A stretch of DNA of 64,000 bases, taken from contig NZ_LISX01000019.1 of assembly GCF_001905465.1 (NCBI RefSeq), forward strand, positions 1 to 64,000. The letters are read 5' to 3'. Positions within the stretch are counted from its first letter, which is position 1; each line of letters starts with the position of its first letter. This DNA comes from Kitasatospora sp. CB01950 (lineage in GTDB: Bacteria; Actinomycetota; Actinomycetes; Streptomycetales; Streptomycetaceae). The position numbers and the translations under genes were made by a program. A model generated the notes under the pieces. It did no database searches. It was not told the origin of the DNA and saw nothing but the letters and a program-made list of their open reading frames with translations. Below, piece after piece: positions 23,987 to 31,672 of this stretch.

Positions 23987-24007
23987 GCTAAGGCTATTAG
24001 CCTTAGC
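23987..24007. promoter_or_regulatory. Palindromic TetR-type operator over a -35 box
   Basis: A perfect 9-bp dyad, GCTAAGGCT-ATT-AGCCTTAGC, overlaps TTGACG (23981-23986) and lies 70 bp upstream of a hydrolase gene whose partner, translationally coupled, is a TetR regulator. Its AT-rich character stands out from the flanks. It is almost certainly the autoregulatory operator. Confidence 0.75.
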
Positions 24008-24078
24008 TTTATGGCTATCGGCAGTCGGCCGGGCCTCCGGTGCCCGGCGTGCCGCGACGCCCGCCCAGGAGGCCCGCG

Positions 24079-24909
24079 ATGAACAGCACCCCCGGAACCA
24101 CCCGGTACCTCGACGTGGCCGGCGGCCGGATCGCCTACGACGACGCCCCCGGCGCCGGCGCCCCGGTCGTCCTGCTGCCCGGCATGCTCGACAAGCGGGC
24201 CGCCTACCGGTACCTGGTGCCGCTGCTGACCGCCGCCGGGCACCGGGTGGTCACCATGGACCTGCGCGGCCTCGGCGAGTCCTCCACCGGCTTCACCGAC
24301 CACACGCCCGCCGCGATCGCCGAGGACCTGGTCGTCCTGCTCGACCACCTCGACCTGCGCGGCGCCGTCCTGGCCGGCAACTCGTACACCGGCGCCACCG
24401 TGGTCCGGGCGGCCGCACTCGCCCCCGGCCGCACCGCCGGTGTGGTGCTGATCGACGCCTTCGTCGAGAACCTGCCGCTGAACGCCGTCCAGAAGGCGAT
24501 GTTCGGCCTGGTCGGCCCGCTGGTGGCCCGGTTCCCCGGTCTCTGGAGCGCGCTGCAGAAGTTCTACTTCCCGACCGAGCGGCCCGCCGACTTCGACGCC
24601 TACCGGGCCGGCCTCGCCGCGATGCTGCGCGAGCCCGCCCGGAAGGCCGCGGTGCGCGGCTACCTGGCGGGCGACTCCGCGCCGGTCGGCTGGTGCGAGG
24701 CCGTCGACGTCCCCGCGCTGGTGCTGATGGGCAGCAAGGACCCCGATTTCCCGAACCCCGAGCTGATCGCCGACCGGCAGGCCGCCGCACTGCGCGGCCG
24801 TAAGGTGATGATCGGGAACGCCGGCCACTACCCGATGGCCAGCCACCCGCAGGCGGTCGCCGACGCCCTGCTCCCCTTCCTGAACGAGCTGAACGAGGTC
24901 GCCCGCTGA
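24079..24909 (+). CDS. Alpha/beta-fold hydrolase
   Basis: The product is 276 aa. RYLDVAGGRIAYDDAPGAGA, VVLLPGMLDKRAAYRYLVP (oxyanion region) and VVTMDLRGLGESS are standard for the alpha/beta hydrolase fold. The nucleophile elbow reads LAGNSYTGATVV, that is GNSYT instead of GxSxG, a small deviation. The acid (LMGSKDPDFPNP) and His (GNAGHYPMASHP) of the triad are present. The substrate is unknown. The ATG at 24079 has AGGAGG at ideal spacing. Its TGA overlaps the ATG of the TetR gene, so the pair is one operon under the operator at 23987. Confidence 0.88.
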   Translation: MNSTPGTTRYLDVAGGRIAYDDAPGAGAPVVLLPGMLDKRAAYRYLVPLLTAAGHRVVTMDLRGLGESSTGFTDHTPAAIAEDLVVLLDHLDLRGAVLAGNSYTGATVVRAAALAPGRTAGVVLIDAFVENLPLNAVQKAMFGLVGPLVARFPGLWSALQKFYFPTERPADFDAYRAGLAAMLREPARKAAVRGYLAGDSAPVGWCEAVDVPALVLMGSKDPDFPNPELIADRQAAALRGRKVMIGNAGHYPMASHPQAVADALLPFLNELNEVAR

Positions 24910-25487
24910 TGGCCCGCGCCGGACTCTCCCGCACCGCGGTCGTGGACCACGCCCTCGGCCTGATCGACGCCCAGGGCGCCGAGGCGCTCACCCTGGCCGG
25001 CGTCGCCGCCCGGGCCGGGGTCGCCACCCCGTCGCTGTACAAGCACGTCGCCGGCGGACTGCCCGAGCTGCGCCGCCTGGTCGCCGTCCGCATCCTGGGC
25101 GACCTCACCGACCACCTGGCCGCCGCCGTCCTCGGCCACTCCCGCGACGAGGCGGTCGCCGCCCTGCTCACCGCGTACGCCGGGTACGCCACCGCATTCC
25201 CGCGCCGGTACGCGGCGCTGCCGCAGGCGCCCGACCCGGACCCGGAGCTGACGGCGGCCGGCGAGCGACTGGTGAACGTGCTGTTCGCCGTCCTGCGCGG
25301 GTACGGCCTGGAGGGGTCCGAGGCGGTGCACGCCGCGCGCTCGCTGCGTGCCGTCGCCCACGGGTACGCCTCGTTGACCACGGTGGGGGCGTTCCAGCTC
25401 GCCGAGGGCCCGGATGTGACGCTGGAGCGGCTGACCGGGGTGCTGGTCGACGGCCTCGGCAACTGGCCGGGCGGGCGCGCCGCGTGA
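24909..25487 (+). CDS. TetR-family regulator (WHG-type C domain)
   Basis: The product is 192 aa. The TetR helix-turn-helix LTLAGVAARAGVATPSLYKH is near residue 35. The C-terminal domain with ELRRLVAVRILGDL and RSLRAVAHGYASLTTVGAF fits the WHG subtype. The start overlaps the hydrolase stop in TGATG, so the two are translationally coupled. It probably represses its own operon through the dyad at 23987-24007 and is relieved by a substrate of the hydrolase; that link is inferred from position. Confidence 0.9.
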   Translation: MARAGLSRTAVVDHALGLIDAQGAEALTLAGVAARAGVATPSLYKHVAGGLPELRRLVAVRILGDLTDHLAAAVLGHSRDEAVAALLTAYAGYATAFPRRYAALPQAPDPDPELTAAGERLVNVLFAVLRGYGLEGSEAVHAARSLRAVAHGYASLTTVGAFQLAEGPDVTLERLTGVLVDGLGNWPGGRAA

Positions 25488-25518
25488 CCTGACGGGGGGT
25501 CGGCGCGTTCTACCCGGT

Positions 25519-25701
25519 ATGAAGAAGCGCAGCCTGCTCGCCTTTGCCTCGCTCGCCGTCGGCGTGGTCGCCTCGCTCACCGCGCCCAGCGCCCAGGCCA
25601 CCCACGAGCACGCGGGTGGCAGCACCCCGCACACCGACACCCTCTCCGCCCCGGACCGGCCGCTCGTCGAGGACGCCCAGGAGGCCGATCGGCAGGCCTG
25701 A
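25519..25701 (+). CDS. Small secreted peptide, unknown function
   Basis: The product is 60 aa. A clean signal peptide, MKKRSLLAFASLAVGVVASL followed by TAPSAQA, would leave a mature peptide of about 32 residues, rich in His, Asp and Thr and with no Cys. There is no lipobox. No SD is visible, and the ATG may be at or near the transcript start. The mature part (HEHAGGSTPHTDT) has a His cluster that could bind metal, but this is speculation. Confidence 0.6.
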   Translation: MKKRSLLAFASLAVGVVASLTAPSAQATHEHAGGSTPHTDTLSAPDRPLVEDAQEADRQA

Positions 25702-25870
25702 CGGCGGCTCCCACCAGCGCGTATCTCCGGCGCGCGCCCCTCTGCACGGTTTCACAACCGCTCCCCCACGGTTTCGCCACCATTGGTGCGTAACACTGTC
25801 CTGCGGTCGGGAAGTCATACCGCGTGAAGACCTTCCACGGTTTGACCGACACAGCACGGAGGACAGCGCA

Positions 25871-26092
25871 ATGCCGCAGGCGACTCAGCGCATCGAGCCC
25901 GGCACGGGACTGATCCCCGCCCCGCGGACCGCCCCCGACGGAGCGGCCGCCGCCACGCCGCGCGAGGAGCCGCAGCCGGAGGGCTGGCGGGCGGCGCTCG
26001 CACGCGGATTCGTGGTGGCTCGATCCATGCGCTCGCTGCGGCCGGTGGCGGCGCGGGGCCAGCAGTCGTACGGCGAGGCCGACGGTCAGTAG
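25871..26092 (+). CDS. 73-aa hypothetical protein upstream of the conservon
   Basis: The ATG at 25871 follows GGAGGA at 8 nt. The product is 73 aa, with a Pro/Ala-rich first half and a basic amphipathic stretch (WRAALARGFVVARSMRSLRP). No signal peptide or domain is recognised. The preceding 170-bp spacer contains CACGGTTT three times (25745, 25767, 25836), which may be regulator sites. It lies 100 bp before cvnA, but an AT-rich spacer with its own promoter separates them. Confidence 0.55.
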   Translation: MPQATQRIEPGTGLIPAPRTAPDGAAAATPREEPQPEGWRAALARGFVVARSMRSLRPVAARGQQSYGEADGQ

Positions 26093-26180
26093 GCGTCCGG
26101 CTCCGCCGGTTCTGTCCGATATTGGTGTGCTCTGAATACCAATGATTTGATCAGTTCATACGTAGGTAGGAACTCCGCCC

Positions 26181-26186
26181 TAGAAT
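26181..26186 (+). promoter_or_regulatory. -10-like TAGAAT for a leaderless cvnA transcript
   Basis: TAGAAT lies 7 bp before the GTG of cvnA in a notably AT-rich spacer (26093-26193), which also holds an ATTGGT ... ACCAAT dyad near 26117-26143. The geometry implies transcription starting at or next to the GTG. Confidence 0.45.
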
Positions 26187-26193
26187 TCGGCGA

Positions 26194-27453
26194 GTGACGA
26201 CCACTCAATGGTGCCTGGCAGCAGCCGCATTGCTCGCCCTTCTCGCTCTCGCGGCCACCGCTCGGTCCCGCGCCGTCACCCGAACCCTGCGCGGCCGGCT
26301 GGCCGTTGCCGAGGAGGAACTCGCCACCACCCGCGACCGGCTGGCCGCCGAACTGGCCGACCGTCAGGCCGGTGCGGAGTCGGCGCTGCGCGAACAGGAG
26401 ATGAACGCGGCCACCCGCCGCGCCTTCCTCAGCGTGGCCCGCCGCATCCTCGTCATGGCGCACGACCAGCAGGCCGGCCTGGACGAGATGGAGCGCACCC
26501 ACGACGACCCGGTGCTGCTCGAAGGCCTGCTGCGCGCCGACCACGCGGCCGCCCAGCAGGCCCGGCTCGCGCAGACCCTGGCGGTGCTCTGCGGCTCCCG
26601 CGCCGGCCGGCACTGGCCGGAGCCGGTCTCGCTGGAGGACGTGGTGCGCGGCGCCCAGTCGCGCATCCTGCCGTTCCAGCGGGTGGTCGTGAACAGCCGG
26701 GTGGACACCGCCGTGCTCGGCGCCGCCGCCGAGGCACTGATCCACGCGGTGGCCGAGCTGCTGGACAACGCGACCCGGTACTCGCCGCCCAGCTCGCAGG
26801 TCTACGTCACGCTGATGCCGGTCCACAACGGCGCGGTGATCGAGATCGACGACTGCGGCGTCGGCATGACCGAGGTGACGGTCGCCAAGGCGGGCGCGGC
26901 GCTGTCCGGCGGCGGCTCGCTGGAGGTGTCCCGGATCGGCGAGGTCCCGCAGCTGGGTCTGGCCGCGGTCGGCCGGCTCGCGGAGCAGTACGGCTTCCGG
27001 GTCACCGTGAACTCCGCACCCTCGCCGTACGGCGGTGTGCGGGTGGTCGTGCTGCTGCCGTCCGCCCTGCTCACCGACCCGCTGTCGGTGCCCGCGAGCG
27101 TCCGCAGCGAGCCGGTGGTCGCGGCGCCGCCGGCGTCCCGTCCGTCCGTCGCCGCCACGGACCCCGGGCGGACGGTCGTTCCCACGCAGGGCGGCGGCCT
27201 GCCGCGGCGGGTCAACCGCCGGGGCAGCGCCCCGCAGCAGCAGACCGGGTCCCGGGCCGAGGAGCAGCCCGCGCCGCCGCCGCGCTGTGCGCGCGAGGCG
27301 CAGACGTTCATGTCGATGTTCCAGGCCGGGACCGCGAGCGGCCGTTCGGCCGCGCAGCAGGACCGGCGGCCCGAGCAGGGCCGCCACGACGCATTCCCCG
27401 CTTCCCCCCAACTTCCCCAGCGCTCGGGAGACTCCCATGACCACAACCCCTGA
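26194..27453 (+). CDS. cvnA: Conservon sensor kinase-like protein CvnA
   Basis: The product is 419 aa. A single N-terminal membrane helix (WCLAAAALLALLALAATA) is followed by a coiled-coil (VAEEELATTRDRLAAELADR), a nitrate-sensor-like dimerisation region and a HATPase domain with N box AVAELLDNATRYSPP and G1 box IDDCGVGMT. A Pro/Arg/Gln-rich tail closes the protein. CvnA proteins form membrane complexes with CvnB, C and D that resemble eukaryotic G-protein assemblies and affect development and antibiotic production. Whether they phosphorylate anything is unsettled. The start GTG is probably leaderless, and the 3' end overlaps cvnB by 17 bp. Confidence 0.92.
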   Translation: MTTTQWCLAAAALLALLALAATARSRAVTRTLRGRLAVAEEELATTRDRLAAELADRQAGAESALREQEMNAATRRAFLSVARRILVMAHDQQAGLDEMERTHDDPVLLEGLLRADHAAAQQARLAQTLAVLCGSRAGRHWPEPVSLEDVVRGAQSRILPFQRVVVNSRVDTAVLGAAAEALIHAVAELLDNATRYSPPSSQVYVTLMPVHNGAVIEIDDCGVGMTEVTVAKAGAALSGGGSLEVSRIGEVPQLGLAAVGRLAEQYGFRVTVNSAPSPYGGVRVVVLLPSALLTDPLSVPASVRSEPVVAAPPASRPSVAATDPGRTVVPTQGGGLPRRVNRRGSAPQQQTGSRAEEQPAPPPRCAREAQTFMSMFQAGTASGRSAAQQDRRPEQGRHDAFPASPQLPQRSGDSHDHNP

Positions 27454-27847
27454 TCTCGGCTGGCTGCTGACCGACATCGTCACCGTCCCTGAGGTCCAGC
27501 ACGCCGTCGTGGTGTCCAACGACGGCCTGGAGATGGGCCGCAGCCCGAAGATCGGCCGGGACGACGCCGAGCGGCTGGCCGCCGCCTGCTCCGGACTGCA
27601 GTCGCTGTCCCGGGGCGTGGCACAGGGCTTCGGCGACGGGCCGACCCGTCAGATCATCATCGAGTTCGGCGGCGGGTACCTGTTCGTGGTCGCCGCGGGC
27701 GCCGGCACCCACCTGGCGGTGCTGGCCGGCGAGACGGTCGACGCGGGCCTGGTGGCGTACCAGATGCAGACCCTGGTCGAGCGGATCGGCAGCCACCTGA
27801 CCGCGGCGCCGCGGCAGGAGCACGCCTCCGCCGGGGACCTGCGGTGA
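27437..27847 (+). CDS. cvnB: Conservon roadblock/LC7 protein CvnB
   Basis: The product is 136 aa. DLGWLLTDIVTVPEVQHAVV opens a roadblock/LC7 domain, followed by SNDGLEMGRSPKIGRDDAER and FGGGYLFVVAAGAGTHLAVL, the usual conservon pattern. Such proteins act as regulators of the small GTPase CvnD, like MglB. The start ATG at 27437 lies inside the end of cvnA, preceded by GGGAG, so translation is coupled. Its stop overlaps the GTG of cvnC. Confidence 0.95.
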   Translation: MTTTPDLGWLLTDIVTVPEVQHAVVVSNDGLEMGRSPKIGRDDAERLAAACSGLQSLSRGVAQGFGDGPTRQIIIEFGGGYLFVVAAGAGTHLAVLAGETVDAGLVAYQMQTLVERIGSHLTAAPRQEHASAGDLR

Positions 27848-28188
27848 GGCGGGGGCCGGTCCGGCCTTACGTGATCACCGGCGGCCGCAGCCGGGCCAGC
27901 CGCAACGTGCTGGAGTTCGAGAGCCTGGTGCGGACCCTGCCGGGGGCCGCGGTCGACCGTACGGCCTTGAACCGTGAACAGCAGGCGATCCTCGGCCTCT
28001 GCCGGGAACTGCTGTCGATAGCCGAGGTGGCCGCCCACCTCGGCCTGCCGATCAGTGTGGTGAAGGTGCTGCTCGGCGATCTCTTGGACCTCGGGGCCGT
28101 ACAGGTCCTGCCGCCGGTGCGGCAGGCCGAGCAGGTCCCGCTCTCGCTGCTCGAGGAGGTGCTGGTTGGCCTCCGACAGCTCCGTTGA
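27844..28188 (+). CDS. cvnC: Conservon DUF742 protein CvnC
   Basis: The product is 114 aa. It begins with the family hallmark RPYVITGGRSRASRN and contains a winged-helix-like middle (LGLCRELLSIAEVAAHLGLP, then SVVKVLLGDLLDLGAVQV). The biochemical role is unknown; it belongs to the membrane-associated Cvn complex. The GTG overlaps the cvnB stop in GTGA, and the 3' end overlaps cvnD by 23 bp. Confidence 0.93.
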   Translation: MRRGPVRPYVITGGRSRASRNVLEFESLVRTLPGAAVDRTALNREQQAILGLCRELLSIAEVAAHLGLPISVVKVLLGDLLDLGAVQVLPPVRQAEQVPLSLLEEVLVGLRQLR

Positions 28189-28762
28189 GCCGACCTATCT
28201 GCCGTCCACCGTCCAGGGGGCGGTCAAGATCCTGGTCACCGGCCCGTTCGGGGTCGGCAAGACCACGCTGGTCGGTGCGCTGAGCGAGATCGCTCCGCTG
28301 CGCACCGAGGAGACGATGACCACGGCCGGCGCCGACGTGGACGACCTGACGGGCCGTCCGCAGAAGACCACCACCACGGTGGCGCTGGACTTCGGCCGGA
28401 TCACCCTGAACCAGCACTTGGCGCTGTACCTGTTCGGCACGCCCGGCCAGCAGCGGTTCTGGCCGCTGTGGGAGGACCTGTCGTGCGGCGCGCTGGGCGC
28501 GATCGCGCTGGTGGACTCCCGCCGGATCGAGGAGTCCTTCGACATCCTCGGCCTGTTGGAGGAGCACCGCATCCCGTTCGCGGTGGCCGTCAACGTCTTC
28601 CCCGACACCCCCGACTACCCGGACGAGGAACTGCGGGCCGCCCTCGACCTGCTGCCCGAGGTGCCGATCCTGGCCTGCGACGTCCGCGACGAGGACGCCG
28701 CGCGCCGGCTGCTGATCGACTTCGTGGACCACCTGCGGTCCACCGCCCTGGAGCTGCCATGA
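28166..28762 (+). CDS. cvnD: Conservon Ras-like GTPase CvnD
   Basis: The product is a 198-aa P-loop GTPase of the MglA/Cvn type. Walker A is VTGPFGVGKTTLVGAL, the switch region contains TTTTVALDFGRITL, and G3 is LYLFGTPGQQRFWPLW, where the usual DTxGQ is GTPGQ. The G4 position reads AVNVFP rather than NKxD, a variation I associate with conservon GTPases. It cycles at the membrane complex with CvnA and CvnB. A TTG at 28166 behind GAGGAGGTG is the likely start. The stop overlaps the ATG of the P450 gene. Confidence 0.93.
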   Translation: MASDSSVEPTYLPSTVQGAVKILVTGPFGVGKTTLVGALSEIAPLRTEETMTTAGADVDDLTGRPQKTTTTVALDFGRITLNQHLALYLFGTPGQQRFWPLWEDLSCGALGAIALVDSRRIEESFDILGLLEEHRIPFAVAVNVFPDTPDYPDEELRAALDLLPEVPILACDVRDEDAARRLLIDFVDHLRSTALELP

Positions 28763-30165
28763 CCGTCCCCGACCACCGGGCGGCCGCTGCCGGCTGCCCG
28801 TACACCAGCGACCGGGGCAACCCGCTGTACGGGGCGGCGGTCGCCGAGAACCCGCACAGCCTGTACGCCCGGCTGCGCGCCCAGCACGGCCCGGTCGCGC
28901 CGATCGAGCTGGAGCCGGGAGTCGAGGCCTGGCTGGTGCTCGGCTACCAGGAGATGCTCGAACTGACCCGCAACGAGGCGCTGTTCTCCAAGGACTCGCG
29001 GCGCTGGCGGGTGCAGCAGGAGGGCCGGCTGCGGGCCGACTCGCACCTGATCCCGATGACCATGTGGCGCCCCACCCTGCAGAGCATGGACGGCGCCGCG
29101 CACCACCGGCTGTCCAGCGCGGTCGCCGACACGCTGGGGATGGTCGACCACCACCAGCTGCGGGAGACCACCGAGGAGGCCGCGCTCGCGCTGATCGAGA
29201 GCTGGGGCCCGGACGGCACCGCCGACCTGGTCGCCCAGTTCACCCGACGGCTGCCGCTGCTGGTGTTCACCCGGCAGCTCGGCCTGCCCCCGGAGGACGG
29301 CCCGCGCCTGGTCGGGCTGATCACCGACCTGGTCGACAGCAGCAAGGACTCGCAGCGCGCCGCCGCCGAGTTCTTCGGCCTGCTGATGGACCTGGTGGTC
29401 AGCCGTCGCGCGCAGCCCGGCGCCGACCTGGTGTCCTGGCTGCTGGCCCACCCGGCCGGGCTCAGCGACGAGGAGATGGTGCACAACCTGATGGTGATGC
29501 TGGTGGCCGGCAACGAGTCGTCCATCAACTGGATCGGCAACACCGTCCGGCTGCTGCTCACCGACCGCCGCTTCCGCACCACCCTGACCGGTGGCCGGGC
29601 GACCGTCTCGGACGCCCTCGACGAGGTGTTGTGGCGCGACCCGCCGGTGCAGAACTTCCCCGGTCGGTGGGCGGTCTCCGACACCGTGCTGGGCGGCCAG
29701 TACATCAGCGCCGGCGACATGCTGGTGCTCGGTCTGGCCGGCGCCAACGACGACCCCGCCGCGCACGGCCCGGACGGCATCTCCGGCAACCGGGCCCACC
29801 TCGCCTGGGGCGCCGGCCGGCACGTCTGCCCCGCGCAGGACCCGGCCCGGCTCATCGTCGAGACCGCGATCGAGACCCTGCTGCACTGCCTGCCGGACCT
29901 CCAACTCGCCATCCCGGCCCATGAGTTGAAGTGGCGTCCGTCGCCCTGGTCGCGCGCCCTGGTCAGCCTGCCGGTGCTGTACAGCGCCTTCGTCCCGCCC
30001 CGCCCCGCCACACCCGAGAGGACCGCATGGACACCGCAGAGCAGCTCCAGCCCGTCAGACTCGACCCCGTCGGGGCCGACCAGCACGCCGAGAACGAGCG
30101 GCTCCGCGCCAACGGACCGGCCACGCTGGTGGAGCTACCTGGTGGAGTGGTGGTCTGGGCGATAA
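28759..30165 (+). CDS. Cytochrome P450, CYP157-like, lacking ExxR
   Basis: The product is 468 aa. The heme loop HLAWGAGRHVCPAQDPARL keeps the axial Cys (Phe replaced by Trp), and the I helix reads LVAGNESSINWI. At the K helix the usual ExxR is DEVLWRDPP, with Trp where Arg should be. CYP157 enzymes are known for losing this otherwise near-universal motif, and they sit in conservons as here. The ATG overlaps the cvnD stop. The last 41 or so residues run in an alternative frame across the first 139 bp of the next P450 gene and are Ser/Thr/Pro-rich. A normal P450 would end near VLYSAFVPP, so a stop codon seems to have been lost. Confidence 0.9.
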   Translation: MTVPDHRAAAAGCPYTSDRGNPLYGAAVAENPHSLYARLRAQHGPVAPIELEPGVEAWLVLGYQEMLELTRNEALFSKDSRRWRVQQEGRLRADSHLIPMTMWRPTLQSMDGAAHHRLSSAVADTLGMVDHHQLRETTEEAALALIESWGPDGTADLVAQFTRRLPLLVFTRQLGLPPEDGPRLVGLITDLVDSSKDSQRAAAEFFGLLMDLVVSRRAQPGADLVSWLLAHPAGLSDEEMVHNLMVMLVAGNESSINWIGNTVRLLLTDRRFRTTLTGGRATVSDALDEVLWRDPPVQNFPGRWAVSDTVLGGQYISAGDMLVLGLAGANDDPAAHGPDGISGNRAHLAWGAGRHVCPAQDPARLIVETAIETLLHCLPDLQLAIPAHELKWRPSPWSRALVSLPVLYSAFVPPRPATPERTAWTPQSSSSPSDSTPSGPTSTPRTSGSAPTDRPRWWSYLVEWWSGR

Positions 30166-31238
30166 CCCACCACGACACCCTCCAGGAGCTGCTCGCGGAC
30201 CCGCGGGTCGGCAAGAACGCCAAGCACTGGAACCTGTACCGGGAAGGCCGGCTCCCGGAGGGCTGGCCGCTGATGACCTTCATCACCGTGCCCGGCATGA
30301 CCACCTCCGACGGCACCGACCACCGCCGCCTGCGCGGCCTGGTCACCCAGGCGCTCACCCCGCGCCGGATCGCCGCCCTGGCCCCCGCCATCGAACAGCG
30401 CGTCGCCCGCCTGCTGGACGGCGTCGCCGCCCTCGACGGCGACTTCGACCTGCGCACCCACTTCGCCTACCCGCTGCCCATGCAGGTCATCGGCGAACTC
30501 CTCGGCCTCGCCGAGGACCAGCAGGATCGGCTGCACGAACTCTCCAACACCCTGGTCAGCTCCTCCGCCAAACCCGGCTCCGGCGCGGCGGCCGCGATGG
30601 CCGTCGGCGGGCTGCTGGCCCAGGTCGCCGCCGCGAAGCGGGCCGAGCCCGCGGACGACCTCACCACCGCGCTGATCGCCGCCCGCGAGGAGCAGGACCG
30701 GCTCAGCGAGGACGAGCTCATCGGCATCCTGATGCAGCTCGTCGTGGCCGGCCACGAGACCACCCTCAACCTGATCTGCAACGCGGTGCGCGCCCTGCTC
30801 GCCCACCCCGACCAGCTGGCGCTGGTGCTGGACGGCACCGTCACCTGGTCCGCGGTCGTCGAGGAGACGCTGCGCTACGACGGCCCGGTCGGCCAGTTCC
30901 CGATGCGCTACGCCATCGAGGACATCCAGGTCGGCGACGTCCTGATCCGGCAGGGCGAGGCCATGCTCGCCTCGTACGCCGCGGTCGGCCGCGACTCCGG
31001 CCACTACCAGGACGCCGACCGCTTCGACCTGACCCGCACCAACAACCGCCACCTGGCGCTCGGGCACGGGCCGCACTTCTGCATCGGCTCCGCGCTGGCC
31101 CGGCTGGAGGCCGAGACGGCGCTGCGCGAGCTCTTCGCCCGCTTCCCCGGCCTCCGGATGGCCGACGGCGCGGACCCGCGACCGATCGCCTCCTTCGTCA
31201 GCAACAGCGTCAGCAGCCTGCTGGTCCGCACCTCCTGA
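30027..31238 (+). CDS. Cytochrome P450, CYP154-like
   Basis: The product is 403 aa with all P450 marks: I helix LVVAGHETTLNLI, K helix VEETLRYDGPVGQFPMR (intact ExxR) and heme loop LALGHGPHFCIGSALARLEA. CYP154-family enzymes with this heme loop accompany CYP157 in conservon operons. Substrates are mostly unknown; some hydroxylate steroids or small heterocycles in vitro. The ATG at 30027 follows GAGAGG and lies 139 bp inside the CYP157-like gene. It is the last gene of the conservon operon, followed by a strong hairpin at 31251. Confidence 0.93.
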   Translation: MDTAEQLQPVRLDPVGADQHAENERLRANGPATLVELPGGVVVWAITHHDTLQELLADPRVGKNAKHWNLYREGRLPEGWPLMTFITVPGMTTSDGTDHRRLRGLVTQALTPRRIAALAPAIEQRVARLLDGVAALDGDFDLRTHFAYPLPMQVIGELLGLAEDQQDRLHELSNTLVSSSAKPGSGAAAAMAVGGLLAQVAAAKRAEPADDLTTALIAAREEQDRLSEDELIGILMQLVVAGHETTLNLICNAVRALLAHPDQLALVLDGTVTWSAVVEETLRYDGPVGQFPMRYAIEDIQVGDVLIRQGEAMLASYAAVGRDSGHYQDADRFDLTRTNNRHLALGHGPHFCIGSALARLEAETALRELFARFPGLRMADGADPRPIASFVSNSVSSLLVRTS

Positions 31239-31250
31239 CCTTCTCCGTCG

Positions 31251-31291
31251 CCGCCCCCGCCGGGTCACCACACGTGACCGGGCGGGGGCGG
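31251..31291 (+). terminator. Terminator of the conservon operon
   Basis: 17-bp arms with one mismatch (31251-31267 and 31275-31291) around a 7-nt loop, 12 bp after the CYP154-like stop codon. Confidence 0.85.
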
Positions 31292-31308
31292 CACTCGTTG
31301 CACCAGCC

Positions 31309-31569
31309 ATGAAGAAGCTCACCGCGCTCGCCGCCCTCACCCTCTCCGGCCTCGCCCTCGGCGCGACGCCGGCTGCCGCCGCCACCCCGATCCTCCAGGT
31401 CAGCGGCCTCGACGAGATCCACGGGATGGAGAACGGCTACCTCGACGGAATGCCCCCCGCGTCCGAACTCTGCCACCGCGACCTCGCCAACTACCCGATC
31501 GTCGGCGAGACGGTCGACCGCACGACGGGGGTGTGCGAGGCGCTGGGCGCGAGCCTCGACCGGCACTGA
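31309..31569 (+). CDS. Small secreted protein with two cysteines
   Basis: The product is 86 aa. The signal peptide MKKLTALAALTLSGLALGAT runs to PAAAA, leaving a mature chain of about 60 residues with two Cys (ELCHRD and TGVCEAL) likely to form one disulfide. The mature part shows NGYLDGMPPA and ANYPIVGETVD; no known family. It resembles small chaplin-neighbour or inhibitor-like exported proteins only in size. It follows the conservon terminator closely and is itself followed by a hairpin at 31575-31619. Confidence 0.6.
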   Translation: MKKLTALAALTLSGLALGATPAAAATPILQVSGLDEIHGMENGYLDGMPPASELCHRDLANYPIVGETVDRTTGVCEALGASLDRH

Positions 31570-31574
31570 CCGCC

Positions 31575-31619
31575 GGGGGCGCGAAACCAGGTGTGGTGCT
31601 CTCCCTGAATTCGCGCCCC
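31575..31619 (+). terminator. Hairpin after the small secreted protein gene
   Basis: GGGGCGCGAA pairs with TTCGCGCCCC over a 24-nt loop. It starts only a few bases after the stop codon at 31569. Confidence 0.65.
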
Positions 31620-31672
31620 TCTGTGTCCTGCTTCGACCGTTATCGTCGGCTTCGTCCGAAAGTTCCCGTGGC

